Positions 35,658-48,700 of a DNA stretch of 64,000 nt are shown piece after piece. Made by a program: the position numbers and the translations under genes. Origin of the DNA: Tulasnella sp. 424 (Eukaryota; Basidiomycota; Agaricomycetes; Cantharellales; Tulasnellaceae); assembly GCA_019633425.1 (NCBI GenBank), contig WSUB01000072.1, forward strand, positions 1 through 64,000, written 5' to 3'. How positions within the stretch are numbered: the first letter of the stretch is position 1; each line of letters opens with the position of its first letter. The notes under the pieces are model-generated. The model saw only the letters and a program-made list of their open reading frames with translations. It was not told where the DNA came from and did no database searches.

Positions 35658-37138
35658 ATGGGGAAGAAACAATTCAATTCCCCGTCTGAGCACTTGTTCG
35701 CAGGTTCGTTTCCCATAGCACAAACTCCACTCTTACTGTAACTCTCAGAGTTGACGAATGACGTTGTGGCTATTATTAGGTGCAGCATCCGGATTTTGTT
35801 CCACCATCGTTCTTCAGCCGCTGGACCTCGTGAAGACCCGCGTCCAGCAGAGCTACAGTGGCGTGCAGGGTACTCCACGGTTTGCATGTTCATCTGCATC
35901 TACGAACTATGGTCGCTCATAAATTCCATGCTGTACAGAGGCGCAATCGCTGTGTCCCGCCAGGTAGTGTCCCATGACGGGTTACTCGGGCTTTGGCGCG
36001 GGACCACCCCAACGCTATCCAGGCTCGTTATTTTCCCCCTCCTCCTACCTCTCTTCTCTCCAAAAGCTGATTTCGGAGTCCCTGTTCTTTTTTTAGAAAT
36101 GTACCTGGTGTGGCTGCGTACTTCTACGCACTGCAAGTGTTACGTCAAGAGATGACGAAAATCCCGGCATTCGCTGTGTATTCGCCGGCATCGGACCCAG
36201 CATCACCATCAGCCTCTGGAAGCGCGCTACCCAAACTTTCAAGTCAAGGGAACCTCATCGCTGGTGCGACGGCGCGGGTGTCGGTCGGGTTCGTTTTGAA
36301 CCCGTTTACGGTCGTCAAAGCCCGATTCGAGGTGGGTTGAAAACCGTTGTCCCTCGAAGATCAGACAATAATTTTTCTTCCGGCTTTCAGAGTAACCATT
36401 ATGCGTACCGCTCCATGAGGGAGGCGTTCACGTCAATATGGCGAGAAGCCGGACCGCGGGGTTTCCTGCAAGGGTTCCAGGCATCCGTCCTCAGGGACGC
36501 GCCGTACGCCGGTCTCTACGTTTTGTTCTACGAAGCCATAAAGGAGAAAACTGGTGAGGGCATCTATCTCCCCTGTGAAAAGTCAGCGAAATAGGATAGT
36601 AAACTCACCCCTTTCAATGATATAGCCGTGGTTCTGGGCAATAGCTTACCCGGCTTGCAGCCGTTTATCTACTCGTACTCTGGTCGGTTGAAAATGGGAA
36701 CCTTTCCCTTCGAAAGAAGGAGGTTTGCTGACACACACCGTTGATTCTCAGGAGCGATGGCGGGAGCTCTCGCGACCTTGTCCACTCATCCTTTCGACGT
36801 AATGAAGGTCAGTGAACGGCCCGCAGGTTCACCCCGGAAGGCCGTATTAACGGAGTTCCTACCCACAGACTCGAATGCAAGTTCAATCCAAAGACGCCCA
36901 ATACCGCTCGCTCAGTCGAACGGTCGCGGGCATTTTCAAGGTCGGTTACTATCCATCGTTTCTCGTTGAAGATACGTGAAAACTCACTACGCGCCACTGT
37001 ATCTAGGAACGTGGTTTAATAGGATTCTTCGACGGCGCTTCAATTCGCATCGGTCGCAAAGTCTTTAGCAGTGCAATAAGTTGGACGGTTTACGAGACGC
37101 TCTTAATCTTTTGGAGGGACCGGGCGCGGTATACTTGA
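35658..37138 (+). CDS. hem25: Mitochondrial glycine carrier HEM25 (SLC25A38 family)
   Basis: Exon 1 (35658-35703, [15 protein letters not shown]) joins across a 76-nt phase-1 intron to exon 2 at 35780 ([24 protein letters not shown]). This gives the first mitochondrial-carrier signature PxDLVKTR. Later exons carry [49 protein letters not shown] (second signature), [40 protein letters not shown] (third) and [24 protein letters not shown]. The substitutions at the second and third repeats match SLC25A38/Hem25, which imports glycine for the first step of haem synthesis. About seven exons; the exact inner boundaries are inferred. Confidence 0.88.
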
Positions 37139-37428
37139 CATTTTCTAGCCGTATATCTTGTAGCATATATAGTGTCTTTTCTGTCTAATACGTAGCACTC
37201 TCGTCGTTTTCGATAAATTGACCCTACGATTGCTGTGTGGCCAGAGCGTCATGCTCCGGTTTGTTTGGCTTCCCGAGACCCGAGCGCGGGGAACCAGTGT
37301 CCTCACGTGAAGATCATTCGTTTCCGGACCATCTTCGCATTGCTACTTTCTCCTTCCACCACGACTCTTGACCCACCTCCCATTCTCCTTAGCACGCCCC
37401 CTCCTCAACGCATTAGACGACGACAAGA

Positions 37429-39232
37429 ATGCAATCTACTATGCTAAGATCGACCATGCGCGTCGCACGACCAGTGCTCGCCTCAAGTCGAGCTTTGGGC
37501 AAGCAGCCCGCACGGTACGTCGTTGTTCGAAAGCCCGAAATGCGGCTGTTCTGACGTATACGACGTAGGACTTTCTCTTCGACGAGGGTAGCTCAATCTG
37601 GGTTGAGCTCGTTACACACTTTCACGGAGGAGGAGCAGATGCTCAGGGAGTCTGGTGAGGGCAAAACGGAACCTCTACGCCCAGTCTCAGACGCAATTGA
37701 CACACCAGTGGTACTTGGGTTCACGTAGTGAAACGATTCGCAGTGGATGTCGTAGGACCTAAAGTACGAGAGATGGATGAGAACGAGACTATGGATCCGG
37801 AGATCATCAAGGGGTTATTCGAGCAAGGGGTAAGTAGTGCACGGGCTCCCGCGTTTCCACCGGTTCATGGCTGACCGGCTTCACGATGCCTCTTCCCCCT
37901 TAGCTCATGGGTATCGAAACCAGTGCTGACCATGGAGGCGCCGAGTCATCGTTCACCGCTGCTGTCATCGCTATCGAGGAACTTGCCAAGATCGACCCTT
38001 CAGTGTCCGTCATGTGCGACGTGCATAACACGCTGGTGAACACCATCTTCCGGACCTACGCTACCAAGGAGCAGCAAGACAAGTACTTACCACTACTCGC
38101 GAGCAGCAAGGTACGAACCAGGATCAGTCGACTGTAAACAACCGTCGCTGACAGGGTTTGTGTTTTTACCCAAGGTTGGTAGCTTCTGCTTGTCGGAACC
38201 AGCGTCAGGTTCGGATGCCTTTGCCCTCCAAACTCGGGCAGAGAAGAAGGGCGATCATTGGGTGCTCAATGGCTCCAAGATGTGGATTACCAACTCGAAA
38301 GAGGCAGAAATTGTGGGGCGAATAAAATCGGTTGGAGCGCAACCAACTGACGTCGATTTCGCCTTCTAGTTCCTCGTATTCGCCACGGTGGACCCATCAA
38401 AGGGATACAAGGGCATCACCTGCTTCGTCGTTGAGAAGGATATGGGCATCGAGATCGCCAAGAAGGAGCAGAAGCTCGGCATTCGCGCAAGCTCGACGTG
38501 CACGCTCAACTTTGACGACGTCAAGGTTCCTCTTGAGAACGTAATCGGTGGAGAAGAGATGGTCGGTAAAGGTTACAAGGTGAACGCCGGCTTTTTGTCC
38601 CCGTATTCTAAACGCCGTGGACTGAGAACGGGTGTCCTCTTTTTAGATTGCCATCGAAATTCTCAACGAAGGGCGTATCGGTATCGCTGGACAGATGATT
38701 GGTCTCGCCCAGGGTGCTTTCGACAAGGCGGTACCGTATACGTATCAGAGGAAGCAGTTCGGCAAGGCTATTGGCGAGTTCCAAGGAATGGCTTTCCAGA
38801 TGGCGCATATCGCAACCGAGATTGAAGCTGCACGGTTGTTGACCTACAACGCTGCTCGACTGTGAGTTATCCCCCGTAGACACACGCTGCTGGATCACGC
38901 GCCACGATATTGACCCTTTGCTTGCCGGTTTCATAGAAAGGAGGAGGGCAAACCGTTTACAAAAGAAGCAGCTATGGCCAAATACTATGCATCCGTAGTT
39001 GCTCAGAAGGCGGCCGGCTCGGCGATCGAATGGGCAGGAGGAGTCGGGTTCACTCGCGAAACCGGCATCGAAAAGTTCTGGAGAGACTCGAAGATCGTAA
39101 GCAACACTGTTTTTTCAAAAGCATCCCATAGCGGTTCTAATTCTTTTGGTTATTTAGGGTGCGATCTACGAGGGCACTTCGAACATTCAGCTCAACACTA
39201 TCGCTAAATTCCTGCAGAAGGAGTACAGCTAA
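37429..39232 (+). CDS. Mitochondrial short/branched-chain acyl-CoA dehydrogenase
   Basis: A mitochondrial presequence ([20 protein letters not shown]) precedes [14 protein letters not shown]. The body shows [17 protein letters not shown], the FAD-site segment [29 protein letters not shown], and [24 protein letters not shown]. It ends with [17 protein letters not shown], which holds the catalytic Glu of YEG. About eight exons with 50-70-bp introns; the stop is at 39230-39232. The best family match is the ACADSB type, which oxidises 2-methylbutyryl- and isobutyryl-CoA from isoleucine and valine. Chain-length specificity is inferred from overall resemblance. Confidence 0.92.
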
Positions 39233-39420
39233 TCCACTTCAGGAGCGAAAATTAGAAGCGACACTCCCCCCATTCCCTATATTAGTCGTGTTTGCCGTGG
39301 CCATTTTGTTTATAATAGTCGTGCTGTGAGGAAGTCGAGGGAGCGCCTAGCGCCGTTTATCTCCATCCGAAGGCCGAGCCCCTAAATGAGAGAAATTTCA
39401 AGGGCGACGGCTCACCGCGC

Positions 39421-42077
39421 ATGGATCAACCAAGGCAGTCTCGAGGAGCGCTTCTCATTAACAATCTACCACAACTCCAAAATCTCGTCAAGAGAGACCC
39501 AATATCTTATAAGGAGGAGTTTCTCCAGCAATGGAACCACTACGACTCGATCCGGTTACTCTTTGAAGCTAAACCAGACGATGCTGAGAACGCTGGGAGG
39601 TTTCGGGAGCTCGTCACGTTCATCTCGCAAGTGTGTCACTGTTACAAGGAAGAGACGAAGGAGTTTCCCGGGCAGCTGTCGCGTTTGTTGATGGAGCACT
39701 ATGGTACCCTGAATAACGACCTCAAGAGGAGCATGGTGCAGAACCTGGTTCTCTTGAGGAATAAAGATATAATTACATCCATCGAGTAAGTCTGCATACG
39801 AGGGGACTCTTAGTGGCGCTGCTGACATGACTCCCCCTCCCGCTACGCAGCTTACTGAAGGTTCTCTTCCCGCTCCTCCCTCGGACGAGCTCAAGCGACC
39901 TTCGATCGTTTATACGAACGACCATATTGACGGACATCAAGACCGCAAATGCACGACACAAAGCTGTGAAACTCAACAAAGCGGTGCAAGTTATGCTCTT
40001 TGGGATGGTCGAGCGAGGGATGGACGCCGAAGTCATCGGTGACAAGGGCAAGCTGAGAGGACAGGTCCGTGGGGAGGGTGCCAATAAATCAGCTGGCGAC
40101 GAAGCAATGTGGGCTGTTATGGTTGCGAAGGAGCTTTGGCGAAAGAATGTCTGGTGCATCGAAGATTTCTCGCTCGAACGAGGGCTTAGAAACTGACTTC
40201 GCGCATCTATTATAGGAATGACGCCAAGACCGTCTCCATCGTCGCGCTTGGATGTTTCCACCCCGTGATCAAGGTGCAAAGCGCCTGCGTGCATTTCTTC
40301 CTCAACAGCGAGGAGGCTGTCGAAGACTCGGAATCCGAGGACGAGGCCCCAGACATGGGCAAGCTCGCTCACCAGAGGCAGATTAAGAAAAAGACGAGGG
40401 GGTTAGACCATAAGATTGAAAGGTCAAAGAAGAAGGCCAAAAAGGTGCTTGAAACCCTCCTTAACACTGCAGGGACTACGCTAACCCGTAGTGATAGGTG
40501 CGGATCGCTCAAGAAAACGGTACCAATAAGGCGACACCCAACTTCCCGGCGCTTTACCTTCTACACGACCCTCAAAGCTTCGGAGAGAAGATTTTTGATG
40601 CGATCAACAGATACGGTTCGTCTGCGTCTTACGCAGGTATAGCTAGTCCTTGCTTACACTTCCGGTTCTTCAGACAAGCGCTACTCATTAGACCACAAAA
40701 TTCTGCTCATGCAACTCCTTAGCCGGGTTATGGGTGCCCATAAACTCACCGTTCTCTCCTTCTATCCTTACATCACCAAGTATCTGACATACCGCCAGCT
40801 TCGCATTACCTCCATTCTTGTTTGCCTTGCTCAATCCGTCCACGACCTCACCCCTCCCGACGTGTTAACCCCGGTCGTTCGCAAGATTGCGCACGAGTTC
40901 GTCACTCCTGGTGTCGCTGCTGAAGTCGTCGCTGCAGGCTTGAACTCGATCAGGGAGGTCTGCCGACGACAGCCCTGGTGCATGGAGGAAGACCTGTTGG
41001 GCGATTTGATCGAGTACCGGAAGAGCAAGGATAAGGGAGTTATAATGGGAGCTAGAAGTTTACTCGCTCTGTATCGGGATGTCAACCCAGGCTTGCTGAA
41101 GAAGAGCGAACGAGGCAAGGCTGCATCGATTGGCATGGCAAATGGCTCTCAGCCATTAAGCTACGGTCAAGAGCAAAGGGCAGCTATAACCGTCGAAGGT
41201 TTGGAGGTCCGACTCGAACGGCGGCTTGTTCGAGATACGCGACTAATATGAAGCTTTCTAACCCGTAGTTGCTTGAAGAACACTTCGCCCAGCTAAGAGC
41301 TGAAGAAGGCTCGGATGCAGAAGGGTTAATGGACGATGATGACGATGCAGCTTGGGAAGGCTGGGAGGTCGAGTCCGCCTCTAGCTCTGAATCAGAAGGA
41401 TGGCACGACGTTTCATCAGACGATGGCGACATCGTCATCAGCGATAGCGACGACGATCGACCGAAGTCGAAAGGCAAGAAGGTCCAACCGGCTGACGAAG
41501 ACGAGGATATCAAACCTGAGGACGCTGCGACTCCAGCAGCCACAGACGTTTCGCTAGTATCAAATCTTGCAACTACAAAGGTAGGAATCCCTCGCTCCGC
41601 TTCCATATGTTTCCCCGTGCTTACCAGCTCGATCAGATCCTCACCCCGGCCGACTTTGCGTTGTTAAATGAACTCCGCCTAAAAGCGGCAACCGCGGACG
41701 CGGAGCACGGGCTTGCTGGGAAAACAAAGAAACGAAAGCTAGCGGAACTCCAGGCTAACAGAGCCGCTGTCGACCCTGATGCATTCTTGACGGAAGCCGA
41801 CCTGCTTGGTCCAAGAAAGAAGCCCAAGGCCACCTACGATGAACGTGTAGCCTCGATCCAGGAAGGACGAGAAGGAAGAGAGAAGTTCGGTTCGAAGAAG
41901 GGCAAGATCATGAAGGAAAACCCGAGCAGTTCGACGAACAGGGAGAAGAGGAAGAATAAGCCGATCATGATGGTTCTCGCCTCTCAAGGTGTTCGAAGTA
42001 AGAAGACTCTCAGTCTCTCGGCAAAACAGAGAAAGCTGCGAAAGCATATCAACACCGCAAAGAAGGCGTACAAGTAG
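39421..42077 (+). CDS. sda1: SDA1, nucleolar 60S ribosome-assembly protein
   Basis: It starts MDQPRQSRGALLINNLPQLQN, then LVKRDPISYKEEFLQQWNHY, the conserved SDA1 N-terminus. It continues with SQVCHCYKEETKEFPGQL, LVLLRNKDIIT and, after an intron, TIFRTTILTDIKTANA-type helices. Later come HPVIKVQSACVHFFLNS and an acidic block, VMGAHKLTVLSFYPYITKYL, and two more acidic segments (41330-41500). The end is a lysine-rich tail (AKQRKLRKHINTAKKAYK). The protein is needed for pre-60S export and for G1 transit in yeast. Its last codons (TACAAGTAG) form one edge of the permease duplication. Confidence 0.92.
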
Positions 42078-45000
42078 ACGGGCTTTCTAGATGGATTTCT
42101 GGGTTAGTTTCTTCAACAACTGTGTTCACGCGCATGTCCGAGACAACTGTTTCTTCTTTGTTTGAACTGGAGACATTATGTACAAGTAGAGAATTGTTTG
42201 TAAGAGAAGGAAATATTTTTCTGTTCTTTTTAAATTCTTGATAGCGAGCTGCTGCTCGTTTAGGGCAAGCCGACTCCAACCTTCTAATCCTTGTCGGCCT
42301 TGGCGATGCTAGCGGACTCGCTGGAGGTGAGGTCACCTGCAGCAAGGGCTTGCCTCACCGTCTCCGGTCTAAGCCACTTGTCCTCGGGCATGACGAGGTA
42401 CATGATGACAGCGAAAATGGTAACGGCACCCAAGATGACGCCAGCCTATCGATGCAGGGGTGCGGGCCGTCAGCTCGTGGCACAAGTCAGAGGACTCCAA
42501 GGGAGGACACTTACAAAGTTGAAGTTCTGTGCCGTCACAGGGAAGAAGAAAGGAGAGACCATGGCTGCGAAGACGATCGCTTGGAAGAACGCCGTCGCAG
42601 CGTACATGGGGCGCCTGAAAACGCCTAACTTGAACTTGGTCGAGCGGAAGCTGTTGGGCGTCATCGTCAAGCGGAGAAGACCGATGAGGCCGTAAGCAGC
42701 GATGGTAGGGACTCCTCCGGCCGAGACGAGAGACATGAAGGCGACGTTGCTGGGCAGGATCACGCAGAGGATGGCGGCGCCAAACACGTACATGACGGTC
42801 ACGGCGTTGCGGGGTTGACCGTCTTTGGAAACACGTCCGATCCACCACGACAAGGGAAGAACTCCGTCTCGAGCGACCGCGAAAATAAGACGAGAAGCTG
42901 CGACGATGGCGATACTCGTGTTCTACAACCACGAAGGAGAAAAAGTTAAGACGAGCATTCCTCTCGGGATGTCAGGATGAAAGTTTGCTCTCTCACCATG
43001 ATCAAGCCGAGTGCCGCGAGGATAGTCATAAACACCGCACCGCCCTTTCCCAAAGCCAAAGCGTAGATTTGAACGAATGGCTGGGGTGCTTCGAGAGAGA
43101 ACAGAGTGTCGAGATCTGGAGTGCAGAATAAGAACAGAATGGTGGTGACGAATCCGAAGCAGCCTGTAGCGACGGCGCTCGTGAAGATGCCTTTGGCCGC
43201 AATGACACTAAATGGTCGAAATTCTCTTTAGTACTGCAAACGAGGTCTTTATCCCAGAAGTTCGAACCTAGCATTCTTGGTCTCTTCGGCAATGTGACCC
43301 GACGCGTCAAAGCCCGTCATCGTATAGACGGAGAAGACGCTAGATGGGGGTACAGGGTCAACAGGCCATCCAAGTATTTAGAATATGCTGGTAGCTTACA
43401 ATGACAGGATCCAGTTCCATCCTTCAGGAGCTCCAGTGCCATTATCTGCGCACAATGCTGGGGTGTCAGTTAACCATGCAGGGTACTTGTCATGGGGCAA
43501 GCACTCACAGGTCCCAGTGAAAACTTCCTTGGCGGACCGGAACCCATAGGTCTTAGAGACCCTAATCGGAAGCCAGAGGAGGCAGAGAAAGAGGTCCAAC
43601 ATCATCAACGCAAGCGATCCCTTGAACACGCGGGAGTACCATCGAGCTTAAAACAAAGATATCCCGTGTCAGGATGAAGAGATTTCGTCCCGCCCAAAAA
43701 GGGCAAGAATCTTTGCTCACAAGGAAGATAGTTCATCGCTACGGAGACAATCAAGAGACCCTCCGAAATCGCCCAGATCAAGGCCCTCCACTTGACGTTG
43801 TCCATGGTGATACCACCGGGGAAGTCGACTTCGTACACAGCCAGGAGGGTGACGAGGTAGTTCGCGGTAGTCTGAGATCGGTCGCACCCCGTTTAAGAAG
43901 GTTCTTCTTCTGCAATCGGTATGCGGACCTCACCTGGCAATTGGAAGCCGCAAAGGTCATCCAAGCGGTACAAGCCCACCAAGCGACGAGAACGCCGAAG
44001 AAGCGCCCGTACTTGGGGCCAGCGCTTTCAGCCGCCCAGATGTAGATCGAACCGCTCAGAGGCTAAAATTGAGCCCAAAGGCGTCTGAGTCTCATCAGTT
44101 ATTTTGAAAGTGTCAGCCCAAGTCTCACCAAAGCGGAGCATATTTCAGCCAGAACGGCAGCTGTGATGAACATGAAGAACATCGAGATAACGTACGAGGA
44201 CCTGTCCAGGGAAGGTTTATGAAAAAATGCCCCAGGCGACAAAAGAGGTGAGTGCCATGCATACCACATAGCCGCAGGTCCACCAGCGAGCAATCCCAAA
44301 AAGAATACGGATCTAGAGTCGACAACATTCAGCCGTGGAGTTGAGACCAGTTCACTGTCCTCGACTCACCGAACTACTCCAATGAAGTTCATAGCGCAGA
44401 AGCTCGCCGCGAAGTTTTCGATAAAGTGCCATGAGCGATTCAGTTGCTAGGAAAGATGCCGAGTTAGCGAAATATTTTCTTTAATAGTTCAGGAGGGTGA
44501 ATATACTTGTCTGTAGCCCAAACGTTGCTAATTGGGTGAAAGGAATTAGGGGAAAAAGGAGTGTCAGTATCGTTCTCGGCTCCCCCACCTTCAGTGAGGG
44601 AGCTTAAGAGAAACGGAGGATGCAACACAGGGTTAGGCTTCCCTACGCAGGTCTGAACGTGCTGATCAGGTTCGAACGGTATATCTCAATCCCAGCCTCG
44701 CTTCTCTCAAGTTGGAACAGAAGAGGGTAAATCGGCGTCTTCGCCCTGCAAGTCTTGCGACCGGGACTCGACCGATTTATGCTCTTGCATTTCCAACAAG
44801 AGGGAGCGTGCAAGGGATACCCGCAGCCACTTTTCCCTCGTGTATGCAGCACCGCTTAAGGTGGAGAGGTACGTTACCAGTATACCCCAATGTGACCCGT
44901 CTCGATCAGCGCGTCCATCCCCTCGTTTGGTAGCTGAATCCGGATATCGCACATCCTCCGTTGAAATCAGGAGGCTATTACCAGCTGAGCTTCATCTTGA

Positions 45001-45440
45001 TCGAGGACATTGTTGGGAGCGGTTTCGGGGTCACTTTTAGTAGACATGGTGATAGCGAGGAGGGTCGGGATAAGAGGGGGGAGGGTGTCAAAGGTGCTAT
45101 TTATACGACTCGGCGTGATGGCCCCTGAGAAATTTAACATGGGCAGGCTTCCCGATAACGTCCAACGTGAAGAGATAACCTTTCCACCCACGACAAAACG
45201 ACGTTCTTAGGGCCGTCCGTACGGTGCGGAGAGCACACCTCGGTTCTTGTTGAGGGATAGTTCATGGGTAGAGGGCAATTTTAATCGATTTCCCATTTTC
45301 GGAACCCATCACATCCAGCCTTGGATTCCCTTGACTCGGTTCGACACTCCGGTAACACTCCTCCCTGTTGACTAGTCGTAACGTTACTTTTCGATCCAAG
45401 TCCTCGAGAACCCGACCAGAGAGGAGAAGGTACACTGAGG
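42069..45440. repeat. Tandem segmental duplication, unit 1
   Basis: From the TACAAGTAG at the end of SDA1 to about 45440, this block is near-identical to 45793-49170, at an offset of 3731-3732 bp. It contains one permease gene with both flanks. Most differences are single bases or small indels in introns. Confidence 0.93.
42284..45047 (-). CDS. Amino-acid/GABA permease (APC family), copy 1
   Basis: Exon 1 is 22 codons (45047-44982, MSTKSDPETAPNN). A 454-nt intron follows, long for this genome, then a 21-nt microexon (44527-44507, QRLGYRQ), and then QLNRSWHFIENFAASFCAMNF. Membrane segments continue with FLGLLAGGPAAMWYAW, ISMFFMFITAAVLAEICSAL, PLSGSIYIWAAESAGP, WWACTAWMTFAASNCQ and MTGFDASGHIAEETKNA. 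Others are FVTTILFLFCTPDLDTLF and NTSIAIVAASRLIFAVARDG. This is the fungal UGA4/choline-type branch of the APC superfamily, with 12 expected helices. It ends SIAKADKD. The substrate (GABA, choline or another amino acid) cannot be fixed by sequence. Confidence 0.88.
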
Positions 45441-45792
45441 GCCCCGGACGCTAATGAGGATGTTACCGTAAACTTGGAGAACGAAATTATGCGGGAGGTA
45501 TCGTAAAATTCAGATACATTTTGAAGAAAAATTGATTTGGGGTACCGTGAAAGTAGATAGCCGATCCATCAAAACGAGCAAGCTCAGGAACCGAGAGCCA
45601 CGAGAGATGGCGGAGTAAAGGACGAAGCCCATTAACTAAATAAACCGCTAAAGAGTCAGACAGAAATCGTGGGTCGTTTGAAGGACGAAACCAACCGGCT
45701 GAACAACCTTTAGAGAGTCCTCTTCACGAAAGCGAGGCTCAAGATTTTTTAGATAATTCATTGAAAGGGGTGAGTGGTAGCGTAAATTTGTA
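45441..45792. other. Unique spacer between the two permease units
   Basis: About 350 bp of A-rich sequence that is not part of the duplicated block. No coding signal or insertion-element ends were seen. Confidence 0.5.
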
Positions 45793-48700
45793 TACAAGTA
45801 GACGGGCTGTTTAGATGTAGTTCTGGGTTAGTCTCTTCAAGTTTCAACGGGTGTATCCACGCGCATGTCTGAGACGACTGTTTCTTCTTTGTTTGAACTG
45901 GAGACATTATATACAATGTAGAGACGTGTTTGTAAAAGAAGGAAATATATTTTTGTTCGTTTTAGGTTCTTGGTAGCGAGCTGCTGCTCGTTTGGGCCAA
46001 GCCGACTCCTGCCATCTAATCCTTGTCGGCCTTGGCGATGCTAGCGGACTCGCTGGAGGTGAGATCTCCTGCAGCTAGAGCTTGCCTCACCGTCTCCGGT
46101 CTGAGCCACTTGTCCTCGGGCGTGACGAGGTACATGATGACAGCGAAGATGGTGACGGCACCCAAGATGACACCAGCCTGTCGATGCAGGGGCGCGGTCG
46201 TCAGCTCGTAGCACAAGTGAGAGTACTTCGAGGAAGGACACTTACAAAGTTGAAGCTCTGCGCCGTCACAGGGAAGAAGAAAGGAGAGACCATGACCGCG
46301 AAGACGATCGCTTGGAAGAACGCCGTCGCAGCGTACATGGGGCGCCTGAAAACGCCCAAGTTGAACTTGGTCGAGCGGAAGCTGTTGGGCGTCATCGTCA
46401 AGCGGAGGAGACCGATGAGGCCGTAAGCAGCGATGGTAGGGACTCCTCCGGCCGAGACGAGAGACGTGAAAGCGACGTTGCTGGGCAAGATCACGCAGAG
46501 GATGGCGGCGCCAAAGACGTACATGACGGTCACGGCGTTGCGGGGCTGACCGTCTTTGGAAACACGTCCGATCCACCACGACAAGGGGAGAACTCCGTCT
46601 CGAGCGACTGCGAAAATGAGTCGGGAAGCTGCGACGATGGCGATACTCGTGTTCTACAACCACGAAAGGAAAAAAGTTAAGACAAAGTATTCCCTCGGGA
46701 TGTCGGGATGAAAGTTCGCTCTCTCACCATGATCAAGCCGAGTGCCGCGAGGATAGTCATAAACACCGCACCGCCCTTTCCCAAAGCCAAAGCGTAGATT
46801 TGAACGAATGGCTGGGGTGCTTCGAGAGAGAACAGAGTGTCGAGATCTGGAGTACAGAATAAGAACAGAATGGTGGTGATGAAGCCGAAGCAGCCTGTAG
46901 CGACGGCGCTGGTGAAGATGCCTCTGGCCGCGATGACGCTAAATGGTCAGGGGTTCTCTTCAGTAATGCAAAACGAGGTCTGTGTCGCAGAAGCTCGAAC
47001 CTAGCATTCTTAGTCTCTTCGGCAATGTGACCCGACGCGTCAAAGCCCGTCATCGTACCGGCGGCGAAGAGGCTAGATGGTGTACAAGGTCAACAGGGCC
47101 ATCCAAGTATTTTAGAATGTACGGGTAACTTACAATGACAAGATCCAGTTCCATCCTTCGGGAGCTCCGGTGCCGTTATCTGCGCACAATGCCGGGGCGT
47201 CAGTTACCCGTGCAGGGTACTTGTCGTGGGGGCAAAGCACACTCACAGGTCCCCGTGAAAACCTCCTTGGCGGACCGGAACCCATAGGTCTTAGAGACTC
47301 TAATCGGAAGCCAGATGAGGCAGAGGAAGAAGTCCAACATCATCAACGCAAGCGAGCCCTTGAACACGCGGGAGTACCATCGAGCTTAAGACAAGATATC
47401 CGTATTAAGATTCGCCCCGCTCCAAAAAAGGGCAAGAATCTTTTGCTCACAAGGAAGATAGTTCATCGCTACCGAGACAATCAAGAGAGCCTCCGAAATC
47501 GCCCAGATGAAGGCCCTCCACTTGACGTTGTCCATGCTGATACCACCGGGGAAGTCGGTTTCGAACACAGCCAGGAGGGAGACGAGGTAGTTGGCGGTGG
47601 TCTGAGAGATCGGTCGCAACTCGGTTAAGAAAGGTTCCTTCTTCTGCGAGCGGTAGCCAACCTCACCTGGCAATTGGAAGCCGCAAAGGTCATCCAAGCG
47701 GTACAAGTCCACCAAGCGACGACGACGCCGAAGAATCGAGCGTACTTGGGACCAGCGCTTTCGGCCGCCCAGATGTAGATTGAACCGCTCAGAGGCTAAA
47801 TTGAGTTCAAAAGGCGTGTGAGTCCCATCAGTTATTTTGGAACTGTCGAGCCAGAGCTCACCAAAGCGGAGCAGATTTCAGCCAGAACGGCAGCTGTGAT
47901 AAACATGAAGAACATCGAGATAACGTATGAGGACCTGTTTAGGGCGGGTTTATGAAAAACAATGCCGAGGTGACAAAAGAGGTGAGTGCCATGCATACCA
48001 CATAGCCGCAGGTCCACCCGCGAGCAATCCCAAGAAGAAGACAGATCTGGAGTCGACAACAGTCAGTTATGGAGCTGAGACCACATCACTGTCTTCGACT
48101 CACCGAACTCCTCCTATGAAGTTCAGGGCGCAGAAGCTCGCCGCGAAGCTTTCGACAAAGTGCCATGAGCGATTCAGTTGCTAGGAGAGATACCGAGTCA
48201 GCGAAATATTTTCTTTAATAGTTCAAGAGGGTGAATATACTTGTCTGTAGCCCAAACGTTGCTAATTGGGTGAAAGGAATTAGGGGAAAAAGGAGTGTCA
48301 GTATCGTTCTCGGCTCCCCCACCTTCAGTGAGGGAGCTTAAGAGAAACGGAGGATGCAACACAGGGTTAGGCTTCCCTACGCAGGTCTGAACGTGCTGAT
48401 CAGGTTCGAACGGTATATCTCAATCCCAGCCTCGCTTCGCTCAAGTTGGAAAAGAAGAGGGTAAATCGGCGTCTTCGCCCTACGAGTCTCGCGGGACTCG
48501 ACCAATTTATGCTCTTGCTTTTCCAACAAGAGGGGAGCGTGCAAGGGATACCCGCAGCCACTTTTCCCTCGTGTATGCAGCACCGCTTAAGGTGGAGAGG
48601 TACGTTACCAGTATACCCCAATGTGACCCGTCTTGATCAGCGCGTCCATCCCTACGTTTGGTAGCTGAATCTGGATATCGCACATCCTCCGTTGAAATCA

